From Pseudomonadota bacterium (GTDB lineage: Bacteria > Pseudomonadota > Alphaproteobacteria > Acetobacterales > Acetobacteraceae): a stretch of DNA of 10,094 bases. Shown here piece by piece: positions 1-6,609 of the stretch (position 1 is its first letter; each line of letters begins with the position of its first letter). The DNA lies in assembly GCA_021826485.1 (NCBI GenBank), contig JAKAZX010000114.1:1-10094 (forward strand), in the 5' to 3' direction. The translations under genes were made by a program, and so were the position numbers. Under the pieces are notes generated by a model. It was not told the DNA's origin. It searched no databases and saw nothing but the letters and a program-made list of their open reading frames with translations.

Positions 1-1594
1 CCGCAGGCGTCAGCCCGGCCAGCGGCTCATCGAGCAGCAGCAGCGCCGGCGCGCCAGCGATGGCACGCGCAACCTCCAGCAGGCGAAGCTGCGACGGCAC
101 CAGCGCACCGGCGCGCTCCTCCGCCAGCGCGCCCAGCCCGACGGCGTCCAGCGCGTTGCGCGCCGCCGCCATGCGCAGAGCGGTCCCGCCGCGGTCGCTG
201 CCGACGCCGAGCAGGGCGTTTTCCAGCACCGTCATGCTGCGGAACGGCCGCGCGGTCTGGAACGTGCGGCGAAGCCCGGCGCGCGCCAGCGCGTGGGCCG
301 GCCTGCCGGACATGTCGATGCCGCACACCAGGATCTGCCCCGCAGTCGGGCGCTGGTAGCCGGTGATCAGGTCGAACAGCGTGCTCTTGCCCGCGCCGTT
401 CGGCCCGACCAGACCGACGAACTCGCCGGCGCGGATCGCCAGATCGACGCCCGCGACCGCGATCACGCCGCCGTAATGGCGGCGCAGCCCGCGCACCTCC
501 AGCACCGGCGCGTGCGCGTTGCCGAATGGCTGGCGCGGCGGCAGAGGTGTTGCGATGGCGACGGGCATCGGCGTCGTGACGGCGGGCGCACGACGGCGGC
601 GGGGAAACCGACGCTCCGCCTGATCGAGCAGCCCGCGCGGCATCACCGTCACCACCAGAATCAGCGCCAGTCCGTAGGCCAGTTGCGGCCCACCGGACGT
701 GCCGCCGAGCGACGATTCGAGCAGATTGGCAACCGGGATCAGGATTGCCGCGCCGATCAGCGGGCCGCCGCGCCGGGCGATGCCGCCGACCAGTGCGATC
801 AGGATAGCCTGGATCGACATGTCGAAGGACAGCACGTCGCCCGGCGTCACCACGAACACGAGCTGGATGTATATGCCGCCGGCAAGCGCGCCGAGGCCGG
901 CGCTGGCGACGAAGCAGGCCAGCTTGACCCGCGGCGCATCGATGCCGGTGGACACGGCGGTCGCTTCATCGAGCCGGATGGCCGCCAGGATCAGCCGCAG
1001 CCGCGACCGCTCCAGCAGCGTCAGCGCGATCCACGCGAGCAGGATCAGTAACCCGAACGCGACCGCATAGGCCCTGGCATCGACCCAGGACATGAACAGC
1101 AGCGGCGCATCCGGATGCGTCGATACCAGCACCTCCTGAAGCCCGAGCCAGGTGACGATCAGCCCGAGAATGAGGGGATAGACCAGTGTCGCGAGCGCGA
1201 AATACACATCCCGCAGGCGCAGCGTAGGCGCGCCGATCAGCAGCGCCGCGAGACAGGCGAGGCCGACGCCGCAGGGCAGCCCTAGCCACGGCGGCACGTC
1301 CCGCTCCAACAGCAGCGCCGTGGTGTAGGCGCCGATACCGACGAAGGCGGAATGTCCGAACGACGGCTGCCCCGCATAGCCGCCGATGATGTTCCAGGAC
1401 ATGCCGACCAGCGCCCAGAAGCCGACCAACGCCACCAGCCGCGCCCAGGACGGATCGTCAAGCCCGCCCAGCAGCAGCAGGAACGCCGCGAACGCCGCAA
1501 CAGGCGGCCCGGCGATGCGCACGGCCTGGCGGGCGAGGCCCGCCATGCGCGGCCGCCCATCATGCGCGACCGGCGGCGGCGCCAGGACGCTCAT
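1..1594 (-). CDS. livM: LivM-LivG fusion: branched-chain amino acid ABC permease plus ATPase (3' end beyond window)
   Basis: This is one open frame of 531 codons with no stop, cut by the left window edge. Residues about 20-320 are a LivM-type inner-membrane permease, with the family stretch GGYAGQPSFGHSAFVGIGAY near residues 70-90 and the typical LivM ending MPRGLL (about 318-323). A linker (about 324-362) leads into a LivG-type ATPase starting PVLEVRGL at 363. Walker A is GPNGAGKST (397-405), the Q-loop glutamine is 446 (RTFQTARPF), and Walker B is LLLLDE (518-523) followed by AGLTP. The signature position reads LVPSQ (498-502) instead of an LSGGQ-like motif. The ATG overlaps the livH stop as ATGA, so the two are probably translationally coupled. 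The protein should form half of the membrane channel and drive import of an amino acid or similar small substrate. LivM-LivG fusions occur elsewhere. A livF gene probably lies beyond the left edge (inference). Confidence 0.9.
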   Translation of the reverse strand, partial: MSVLAPPPVAHDGRPRMAGLARQAVRIAGPPVAAFAAFLLLLGGLDDPSWARLVALVGFWALVGMSWNIIGGYAGQPSFGHSAFVGIGAYTTALLLERDVPPWLGLPCGVGLACLAALLIGAPTLRLRDVYFALATLVYPLILGLIVTWLGLQEVLVSTHPDAPLLFMSWVDARAYAVAFGLLILLAWIALTLLERSRLRLILAAIRLDEATAVSTGIDAPRVKLACFVASAGLGALAGGIYIQLVFVVTPGDVLSFDMSIQAILIALVGGIARRGGPLIGAAILIPVANLLESSLGGTSGGPQLAYGLALILVVTVMPRGLLDQAERRFPRRRRAPAVTTPMPVAIATPLPPRQPFGNAHAPVLEVRGLRRHYGGVIAVAGVDLAIRAGEFVGLVGPNGAGKSTLFDLITGYQRPTAGQILVCGIDMSGRPAHALARAGLRRTFQTARPFRSMTVLENALLGVGSDRGGTALRMAAARNALDAVGLGALAEERAGALVPSQLRLLEVARAIAGAPALLLLDEPLAGLTPA

Positions 1595-2460
1595 ACGCGC
1601 GCACCCACTCCGAACAGTCCTTGCGGCCGCAGCATCAAAGCGAGGACGAACAGCGCGAACACCGGCACGTCCTGCAATTGCAGCGGCAATGCGATGGCGG
1701 CGATCTGCTCGATCAGGCCGACCAGGAAGGCGCCGAGGACAGCCCCTTCGATCGACCCGATGCCGCCCAGTACGACAGCGATGAACATCACCAGGATGTA
1801 CGGCTGGCCGACGCCGGGCGACAGCGGCGTGAACGTCGCCAGCAGCGCGCCGGCAAGTGCAGCGAGGCCGACGCCGATGCCGAAGGCCATGCCGTGCAGC
1901 CGCCGCACATGCATGCCGGACAGCGCCGCGGCCCGCGGGTCATCCGCCGTCGCACGCAGCGCCCGGCCGGTCCAGGTGGCGTGCAGCAGCCCGTACAGCC
2001 CCGCCATGACGATCAGCGAGGCGGCACATGCGAACACCTCGGCCTGCCGCAGATACAGGGGGCCGAGATGCCAGAGCGCGAAGGTGTACGGCAGCACGAT
2101 GGTCTGCGGCGTCACCCCGAAGCGGTTCACAGCGAGGTTGATGACGACATAGGACAGGCCGATCGTGAGCAGCATCTGCGCGTCCTGGTCGCCCATCGGC
2201 ACACGCTCGATCACCAGCCGCTCGACCGCGTAGCCGACGACGAGAAACAGCACGCCCACCGGCAGGGCGAGCAGATAAGGGTCGAGTGCGAGCGCGCGGT
2301 GGGCGAAGAACGTCGCATACATGCCCAGCATCACGAAGCTGCCCTGGGCGAAATTCGCCATGCGCATGACGCCGAAGATCAGCGCCAGTCCGGCGGCCAG
2401 AAGGGCGTACACGCCGCCCAGCAGCAACCCGTCGATCGCATGCTGCAGCAGGGCGGTCAC
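1591..2460 (-). CDS. livH: LivH-type branched-chain amino acid ABC transporter permease
   Basis: This 289-residue, very hydrophobic protein has the LivH hallmark near its N-terminus (GLLLGGVYALLAAGLALIFG, then MRMANFAQGSFVMLGMY) and a cytoplasmic-loop segment around RALRATADDPRAAALSGM that contacts the ATPase in this family. The C-terminus, LMLRPQGLFG, is typical. Length matches the usual 285-300 residues. It should pair with the LivM half encoded next to form the inner-membrane channel. The start is GTG; no strong Shine-Dalgarno is visible, and the 25-bp gap after the binding-protein gene suggests translation by coupling. The stop overlaps the next start (ATGA). The substrate cannot be read from the sequence, since HAAT permeases serve leucine-type amino acids, amides, urea and aromatic acids. 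Confidence 0.93.
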   Translation of the reverse strand: MTALLQHAIDGLLLGGVYALLAAGLALIFGVMRMANFAQGSFVMLGMYATFFAHRALALDPYLLALPVGVLFLVVGYAVERLVIERVPMGDQDAQMLLTIGLSYVVINLAVNRFGVTPQTIVLPYTFALWHLGPLYLRQAEVFACAASLIVMAGLYGLLHATWTGRALRATADDPRAAALSGMHVRRLHGMAFGIGVGLAALAGALLATFTPLSPGVGQPYILVMFIAVVLGGIGSIEGAVLGAFLVGLIEQIAAIALPLQLQDVPVFALFVLALMLRPQGLFGVGARV

Positions 2461-2485
2461 GCGCGCACCGCAGCAGCCGGGCCGG

Positions 2486-3745
2486 TCACTGGAGCGGGAT
2501 CAACCGGCCGGTCGCGGCATTCTCCGGCGCCACGGTGACGATCCGGCCGCCCTGCCATTGCTGGATGGCGACGCTGGCCTTCACGTTCTGGCCGGTGCTG
2601 TCGAACTGCACTTCGCCGCCCGGCAGGAAGGTGGCGGGTCCCTGCGTCAGGTGCAACCCGGCCAGCGCGTCGCGCAGCTTCTGCGGATCGGCCGAGCGCG
2701 CGGCCTCCAGGGCCTCCTTGATGATCCAGGTTTCGGCATAGGCCTCCGCCGAATCCTCGATCATCGGGTGGCCGTACTGCTTCTCGTACCCGGCGCTGAG
2801 CTGCTCCATGCCTTTCAGCACGCCGTCGCCGACGATGGTGGCAAGGCCGGTGAGCTTGTCTCCGCCGCCGACCGCCTTGACGAATTCGGGGGTGAGGAAC
2901 TGCGAGCCGGCACCCAGCACCGCGGTTTTCACCTCATGCGCGCGCATCGCCTGGATCAGCCCGGCGGTGTCGGAGAAGCTGGTCGCCGCGGCGTGGATCA
3001 GGTCCGGTTGCGCGGCCTTGATCGCGTCCGCGATCGCGTCGGGGTTGGCGAGCGGTGGCGTCCACACCTGCTCGACCACGAGGGTCAACCCGAACTGCGG
3101 CGCGACCTTGCGCACGATGCCATAGGCGGCCTGCGACGCCGCCGTGTTGTCGCCGACGATGCCGATGGTGCGCATCGGCTTGCCCTCGCGGGCGCTCGCC
3201 TCGGTGATCAGCTTCAGGGCCTGCGGGATCTGCACGCTCGATGGCGCATTATCGCGGAACGTGTAGCGGTAGCCGCGCGATGTCAGCCGGTCGGCATAGG
3301 AGAAGGTCAGCCACGGCACGCGCACCCGCTCGGCGATCTCGGTCGCGCCGAGGGTGAAGGAGCTCAGCCAGCAGCCCAGTGCCGCACTGACCTTGCCGCC
3401 GCCCAGCACGCGCTGCGCCGCGGACACCGCCGTTTCCACCGAGCTTCCGGTGTCGGCCACGACAAGCTGCAATCTGGCACCACCCAGCGCGGCGATCCCG
3501 CCCTGGGCGTTGATCTGATCGATGGCGAACTGCGCACCCTCGCGCATCAGCACGCCGTGCTCCGCCCAGTCGCCGGACAGCGGCGCGATCAGGGCGATGG
3601 CCACCGCGGCCTGATCGGCGGCGGCACGCCTGGACAGCGCCAGACCGACCGCGCCGGCGCCGGCCGCCAGAACACCGCGGCGGGAAATCCGGCCGCCGGG
3701 AATGCGCGCCGCCATCATCATCATCTTCCCCCTGCCCGGCGTCAT
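2486..3745 (-). CDS. Tat-exported periplasmic substrate-binding protein of the Liv/HAAT ABC transporter (Peripla_BP_6 type)
   Basis: This 419-residue protein begins with a twin-arginine-type signal: ISRRGVL at about 20-26, a hydrophobic AAGAGAVGLAL core and a likely cleavage near AAA-DQ (about 43). The mature part opens with VAIALIAPLSGDWAEHG and continues REGAQFAIDQINAQGG, the standard start of the LivK/Peripla_BP_6 fold, and ends in the usual PATFLPGGEVQFDSTGQN region. It should capture the substrate in the periplasm and deliver it to LivH/LivM. The ATG at 3745 overlaps the IclR stop (ATGA). An alternative start lies in a run of four ATG codons (3724, 3721, 3718, 3715) directly behind AGGGGG; the mature protein would be the same. 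The open frame extends further upstream, but that part is antisense-like filler inside iclR. The substrate is unknown. Confidence 0.92.
   Translation of the reverse strand: MTPGRGKMMMMAARIPGGRISRRGVLAAGAGAVGLALSRRAAADQAAVAIALIAPLSGDWAEHGVLMREGAQFAIDQINAQGGIAALGGARLQLVVADTGSSVETAVSAAQRVLGGGKVSAALGCWLSSFTLGATEIAERVRVPWLTFSYADRLTSRGYRYTFRDNAPSSVQIPQALKLITEASAREGKPMRTIGIVGDNTAASQAAYGIVRKVAPQFGLTLVVEQVWTPPLANPDAIADAIKAAQPDLIHAAATSFSDTAGLIQAMRAHEVKTAVLGAGSQFLTPEFVKAVGGGDKLTGLATIVGDGVLKGMEQLSAGYEKQYGHPMIEDSAEAYAETWIIKEALEAARSADPQKLRDALAGLHLTQGPATFLPGGEVQFDSTGQNVKASVAIQQWQGGRIVTVAPENAATGRLIPLQ
3728..3733 (-). promoter_or_regulatory. Shine-Dalgarno candidate inside the start of the binding-protein gene
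   Basis: AGGGGG on the minus strand lies 3, 6, 9 and 12 nt ahead of four consecutive ATG codons (3724, 3721, 3718, 3715). The spacing is best for the second or third ATG. This competes with the ATGA-coupled ATG at 3745 as the true start. Either choice leaves the Tat signal intact. Confidence 0.5.
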
Positions 3746-4554
3746 GCCGTCGCGCCCGAACGGGCTTCCGTCGTGCCGTGCTCGGCGTCGAAGTCGGCGG
3801 TGCGCTGCCCGCTGACCATGCGGCTGATATCGCGCGCATGGAACCGCAGCGCGTTGGCGACGTGCTGCACGTCCAGATCGCCGGCATGCGAAGAGACCGA
3901 CAACGCCGCCAGGCACCGCCGGTCGGCCGCGAAGATCGGCACCGCCACCGCCATGATCCCCTGAAAGCTGCCCGAATTGGACACCTCGTAGCGCCGCGCG
4001 CGGATCGCCTTCAGGTCCGCCTCGGCGGGGATGCTGACACCGTCCGTCCGCATCGCCGCCAGCTCCTCCCCGGTGGCGAAGGCCGCAAGCACGCGGCCGG
4101 AGGCGCTGCGCGCCATCGGCATGCGCGTTCCGACGCGCAGATCGGAGCGCAGCACCCGGCCCGGTTCCACCCGCTGCACGATCAGCGCGGCGTCACGGTC
4201 GGCGATCGCCAGCGACACGGTATGCGACAGCTCGGCGGCCAGCCGCTCCATGTTCGGGATCACGCGCTCCCCGAGGCTCGCCTGTTCCAGCGCCGCGTGG
4301 CCGATGCGGGCGGCACGCAGCGTCAGGCAATAGGTGCCGTCCTCCCGCCGCTCCATCCACCCCGCGGCGACCAGCGTGACGAGCTGCTGATAGACGGTGC
4401 CCCGCAGCGCCCCCACCCGGCGCGCGAGGTCGGAGATGCGCACGCCGGACCCTGACTCGGCGATCGCTTCAAGCAGGGCGAGGGTCTTGAGCGCAGACCC
4501 CAGCGGCTGGGTTTGAAGTGGCACGGACTGTCTTTGATTACAGGACGTTGTCAC
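3742..4554 (-). CDS. IclR-family transcriptional regulator, probably controlling the Liv-type transporter operon
   Basis: This 270-residue protein has the IclR layout. An N-terminal winged helix (about 18-80) begins LGSALKTLALLEAI, continues ISDLARRVGALRGTVYQQLVTL with the recognition helix near 50-62, and ends in the wing DGTYCLTLRA. An effector-binding domain (about 90-250) carries TVSLAIADRDAALIVQRV, then MPMARSASGRVLAAF and GIMAVAVPIF. IclR proteins are usually 240-280 residues and sense small organic acids or amino-acid-derived ligands. It is the first gene of the transporter operon, and its stop overlaps the binding-protein start. Autoregulation and control of uptake by its own substrate are therefore likely (inference). 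The GTG start at 4554 lies only 3 nt after a good -10 box, so the real start may be the in-frame GTG at 4524 (260 residues), which still keeps the whole winged helix. Confidence 0.92.
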   Translation of the reverse strand: MTTSCNQRQSVPLQTQPLGSALKTLALLEAIAESGSGVRISDLARRVGALRGTVYQQLVTLVAAGWMERREDGTYCLTLRAARIGHAALEQASLGERVIPNMERLAAELSHTVSLAIADRDAALIVQRVEPGRVLRSDLRVGTRMPMARSASGRVLAAFATGEELAAMRTDGVSIPAEADLKAIRARRYEVSNSGSFQGIMAVAVPIFAADRRCLAALSVSSHAGDLDVQHVANALRFHARDISRMVSGQRTADFDAEHGTTEARSGATA

Positions 4555-4557
4555 TAC

Positions 4558-4587
4558 ATGCTAGGCGCGGCCCGCATCGGGTGTCAA
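4558..4587 (-). promoter_or_regulatory. Sigma-70-type promoter for the iclR/liv operon
   Basis: On the minus strand, TTGACA (4587-4582) matches the -35 consensus at all six positions. An 18-nt gap is followed by TAGCAT (4563-4558), which matches four of six -10 positions. Transcription would begin near 4551, at or just inside the apparent GTG start of the regulator gene. This makes either a downstream start or a nearly leaderless transcript likely. Confidence 0.6.
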
Positions 4588-4741
4588 CGGCACGGCCATG
4601 CTTCCGGACCGCGCCGAAGCGTTGCCGGACGGCCGTTCCGATCCGTGCGATCGCCGGTTTGGTTCGTTTTCGGGGGTTGTGCCGACCGTTAATCTGTAGG
4701 GAACCGGGTGTAAAAACTATCTGAAATCCATCACTTAGCTC

Positions 4742-4769
4742 TGGACTTCCGTATCTTGTTAGAGATAAT
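4742..4769 (+). promoter_or_regulatory. Promoter for the MarR-family gene
   Basis: TGGACT (4742-4747, four of six -35 positions) is followed after 16 nt by GATAAT (4764-4769, five of six -10 positions). Transcription would start near 4776, leaving a leader of about 25 nt with a Shine-Dalgarno before the ATG at 4801. The sequence here (about 4645-4785) is noticeably richer in A and T than its surroundings. Confidence 0.6.
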
Positions 4770-4787
4770 GCGGCAGACAAATCGGAT

Positions 4788-4792
4788 GGGAG
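4788..4792 (+). promoter_or_regulatory. Shine-Dalgarno that fixes the MarR-family start
   Basis: GGGAG lies 8 nt ahead of the ATG at 4801. It argues against the in-frame TTG at 4756 and the ATGs at 4768 and 4786. The first two of these would fall at or upstream of the predicted transcription start. Confidence 0.65.
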
Positions 4793-4800
4793 TTCGAGCC

Positions 4801-5190
4801 ATGAACGACATGATTATCCCTGACGGCGACCTGCCCGCCGAACTGGTTGAGGATGCGCGCATCCGGATGCTGCGCGGCTCCCTCCTCGCGCTGGTGCGGC
4901 GGGACGGGCGGGACCTGACGGTGCGGCAACTGGCCGTGTTCATGACCATCTACATGTCCGAGACGATGCACACGGTCAGCAGCCTGGCCGAACTTCTTCA
5001 CGTCTCCCGCCCCGGCGTCACGCGTATCATGGACCGGCTGATCGAGTTCGATCTGATCGCGCGCGAGGAAGACCGGGAGGACCGGCGCCGCGTCCTGGCC
5101 CGCCGCACCGCGGCCGGCGCTGCCTTCTTCCGCGAACTCGGCGCCATGACCCGCTCCACCCCCGCCCAGGCCATCGCCGCGGCTGCCTGA
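4801..5190 (+). CDS. MarR-family winged-helix transcriptional regulator
   Basis: This 129-residue protein has a MarR-type winged helix. Helix LTVRQLAVFMTIYM (about 39-52) is followed by HTVSSLAELLHV (57-68), the recognition helix SRPGVTRIMDRLIEF (69-83) and the basic wing REEDREDRRRV (88-98), which is the diagnostic MarR wing. It is at the short end of the family: the C-terminal dimerisation helix stops soon after AFFRELGAM, and the tail is alanine-rich. It is transcribed away from the iclR operon, with 246 bp between the two starts. No adjacent enzyme or pump on the same transcript hints at its target, and its ligand is unknown. Start chosen from the Shine-Dalgarno at 4788-4792. Confidence 0.88.
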   Translation: MNDMIIPDGDLPAELVEDARIRMLRGSLLALVRRDGRDLTVRQLAVFMTIYMSETMHTVSSLAELLHVSRPGVTRIMDRLIEFDLIAREEDREDRRRVLARRTAAGAAFFRELGAMTRSTPAQAIAAAA

Positions 5191-5263
5191 CCCCGCAACC
5201 GGCTCGACCCTATCCCGATACCGTTCACGCTGACCGCAGCGAACCGATACGCGTGGAGGCGCA

Positions 5264-5294
5264 GCGCGGTCTGTGACTCAATCACAGACCGCGC
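5264..5294. terminator. Perfect 13-bp hairpin between the MarR-family and DUF2892 genes
   Basis: GCGCGGTCTGTGA (5264-5276) and TCACAGACCGCGC (5282-5294) are exact reverse complements around the 5-nt loop CTCAA. The hairpin lies 73 bp after the MarR-family stop and 57 bp before the DUF2892 start. There is no T-run after it, so it is not a textbook intrinsic terminator. It may still end or slow transcription, or serve as a palindromic protein-binding site. The remaining bases of this 161-bp gap show nothing else that I can support. Confidence 0.5.
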
Positions 5295-5351
5295 GGCGGC
5301 CTCGGCGGCATCCTGCATCGCCCGAAGACCGGAACCAGCGGAGCGCTGTCA

Positions 5352-5678
5352 ATGCAGGCCAATGTCGGAACCCTCGATCGCGTGCTGCGCGCACTGATCG
5401 GCATCGCCCTGCTGGCGGTTGCCGCCCTTGGCCACGGGCCGATCCGCTATGTCGGCATCGCCGGCATCGTCCTGGTGCTGACCGCGCTGGTCAGGTTCTG
5501 CCCGGCCTGCTGGCTTCTGCGGCTGCGCACCACCCGCATCAGCGCCGCGAGGCGGGTCGCGTGCGATGCGAACACAAAGCGGCGGAATGCCGGGGAACTG
5601 CCGATCAGCGCGTCGAACACGGACGCCGGCAGGGCAATCACCTCCGCCGGCATTTCGGTGACGGCAAAGGCCGCATAG
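5352..5678 (+). CDS. DUF2892 (YgaP-type transmembrane domain) protein with an aberrant C-terminal tail
   Basis: Residues 1-61 fit DUF2892: the N-terminal signature MQANVGTLDRVLRALIGIAL, then two short membrane segments (about 13-27 and 31-47) and the family's cysteine motif FCPACWLLRLRTT (49-61). Such proteins are normally about 60-70 residues and small inner-membrane proteins, in some cases fused to rhodanese domains. Here the frame runs on for about 47 polar residues (ISAARRVACDANTK and beyond) to a stop at 5676. That tail is read from the opposite strand of the Crp-type gene and is very unlikely to be native. Start ATG 5352 is supported by GGAG at 5340-5343 with 8-nt spacing. The last 232 bp overlap the convergent Crp-type ORF. 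Confidence 0.75.
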   Translation: MQANVGTLDRVLRALIGIALLAVAALGHGPIRYVGIAGIVLVLTALVRFCPACWLLRLRTTRISAARRVACDANTKRRNAGELPISASNTDAGRAITSAGISVTAKAA

Positions 5679-5950
5679 GGTTCGCCGCTGAACAGCGCGG
5701 CCGTGGTCAGGATGCAGGGGTCGCCTGCCCCCAGCCGATAGAGGACGATTCCGTGCCCGTCCTCGTCGAGCTGATGCATCCGCACGCGGCCGGAGCACAG
5801 AATGACGTAGTTCCGGCACGGCATGCCGGCGGCAAACAGCGTTTCGCCCGCCGGCACGCGCAGCAACTCGGCGTTCTCGGCCAGCCGCATCCGCGCCGCT
5901 GGTTCGAGCGCCGCGATCGGCGGGATGCTGGCAAACCCTGCGCCGATCAT
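5447..5950 (-). CDS. Crp/Fnr-type protein truncated after the cyclic-nucleotide-binding-like domain (DNA-binding domain missing)
   Basis: The 167-residue product matches the sensor half of Crp/Fnr regulators. A cNMP-binding-like beta-roll spans about 8-118 (AELLRVPAGETLFAAGMPCR, NYVILCSGRVRMHQ, GHGIVLYRLGAGDPCILTT, ALFSGEPYAAFAVTE), followed by the dimerisation helix (FRRFVFASHATRLAALMRVV, 122-141). The family then continues with an HTH of about 75 residues. Instead, residues 142-167 are antisense to the DUF2892 gene and carry no HTH. Typical length is 220-240 residues. ATG 5950 has GGGAGG 4 nt upstream. The cysteines at 45, 52 and 79 do not form an obvious Fnr-type N-terminal cluster. If expressed it could not bind DNA in the usual way, so it may be a pseudogene or, less likely, a free-standing sensor or dominant-negative partner. 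Confidence 0.75.
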   Translation of the reverse strand: MIGAGFASIPPIAALEPAARMRLAENAELLRVPAGETLFAAGMPCRNYVILCSGRVRMHQLDEDGHGIVLYRLGAGDPCILTTAALFSGEPYAAFAVTEMPAEVIALPASVFDALIGSSPAFRRFVFASHATRLAALMRVVRSRRSQQAGQNLTSAVSTRTMPAMPT

Positions 5951-5995
5951 GCAGCCTCCCACCGAACGCTTCAGACACAGGACGCGGGAAGCGCC

Positions 5996-6595
5996 ATGCC
6001 AGGCGAATTTGCCATCTACACCGCGCTGTGGGCGAGCTTCGGCCTCGGGCACAGCCTGCTGGCCGAACATCGGGTGCGCGCCTGGATGATCCGGCGGGTC
6101 GGGCGAGGCGAGCGGCTGGTGTACAACCTCATCGCCTCGCTGCATCTGCTGCTGGTGTTGTCCGCCGGCGCCTGGCTGCTCGGCGGGCTGCCGGCCCTCC
6201 CCGTTCCCTGGCCGCTGCGGGCGGTGATGCTCGCCGCCGTCCTGGCCGGGCTTCTGGTGCTGGCGGCGGCGGGACGGTCCTATGATCTCGGGCGGTTCAG
6301 CGGCCTGGCGCAGTGGCGCGGCGCCGTCCGCGACACGCCCTGGGACGCGCCGGAACCGCTGGTCACGGCGGGAATGAACCGGAGGGTGCGACACCCGCTC
6401 TATCTCGGGCTGCTGCTGGTGCTCTGGGGCCTGGCATTCACCCCGCTGTCGCTGGCGACCGCGCTATGCGCCAGCGCATACATCGCCATCGGCATCCGCG
6501 CGGAGGAGCGGAAGCTGCGCGCGCGGTACGGCGACGCCTATGTCGCCTATTGCGCCCGCGTGCCGGCCCTGCTGCCGCGGCCCTGGCGGAGCTGA
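5996..6595 (+). CDS. Isoprenylcysteine-methyltransferase-like (ICMT/NnrU-like) integral membrane protein
   Basis: This 199-residue protein has about five hydrophobic segments. Its C-terminal half fits the bacterial ICMT/PEMT-like methyltransferase fold: RVRHPLYLGLLLVLWG (130-145), then RAEERKLRARYGDAYVAYCARVP (168-190). RHP, the EE pair (170-171) and the YG(D)xYxxY pattern are the conserved residues that bind S-adenosylmethionine in this family. The substrate of bacterial members is mostly unknown, and prenylated protein is not expected. The start at 5996 is supported by GGGAAG (5986-5991). The open frame extends far upstream (to 5273), but that part is the shadow of the Crp-type gene. It is divergent from that gene with a 45-bp gap, so the two may share control. 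Confidence 0.8.
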   Translation: MPGEFAIYTALWASFGLGHSLLAEHRVRAWMIRRVGRGERLVYNLIASLHLLLVLSAGAWLLGGLPALPVPWPLRAVMLAAVLAGLLVLAAAGRSYDLGRFSGLAQWRGAVRDTPWDAPEPLVTAGMNRRVRHPLYLGLLLVLWGLAFTPLSLATALCASAYIAIGIRAEERKLRARYGDAYVAYCARVPALLPRPWRS

Positions 6596-6609
6596 CGCCG
6601 GCCCGGCAC

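Noticed and set aside
3746..3916. 57-residue N-terminal extension of the binding protein
   Set aside because: It lies wholly inside iclR, is Arg-rich without a signal pattern, and would bury the Tat signal. ATG 3745 or the ATG run at 3724 fits better.
2321..3964. 547-codon plus-strand open frame opposite the binding-protein gene
   Set aside because: Composition is Arg/His/Gln/Gly-rich without motifs. The minus strand encodes a clear Peripla_BP_6 protein with a Tat signal.
4626..4640. ACGGCCGT-centred palindrome between the iclR and MarR-family genes as an operator
   Set aside because: Only 8 bp are symmetrical and the flanks need an insertion to pair. Such short GC palindromes are expected by chance here.
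4756..4800. Longer MarR-family N-terminus starting at TTG 4756 or ATG 4768
   Set aside because: These codons overlap the predicted -10 box and precede the transcript start. GGGAG with correct spacing marks ATG 4801.
5272..5286. Canonical Crp binding site
   Set aside because: The spacer between TGTGA and TCACA is 5 nt, while the Crp/Fnr consensus needs 6. The symmetry is fully explained by the 13-bp hairpin, so it is kept only as a variant possibility.
5273..5995. Long N-terminal extension of the ICMT-like protein
   Set aside because: The extension is polar filler antisense to the Crp-type gene. ATG 5996 has a Shine-Dalgarno, and the protein then has normal family length.
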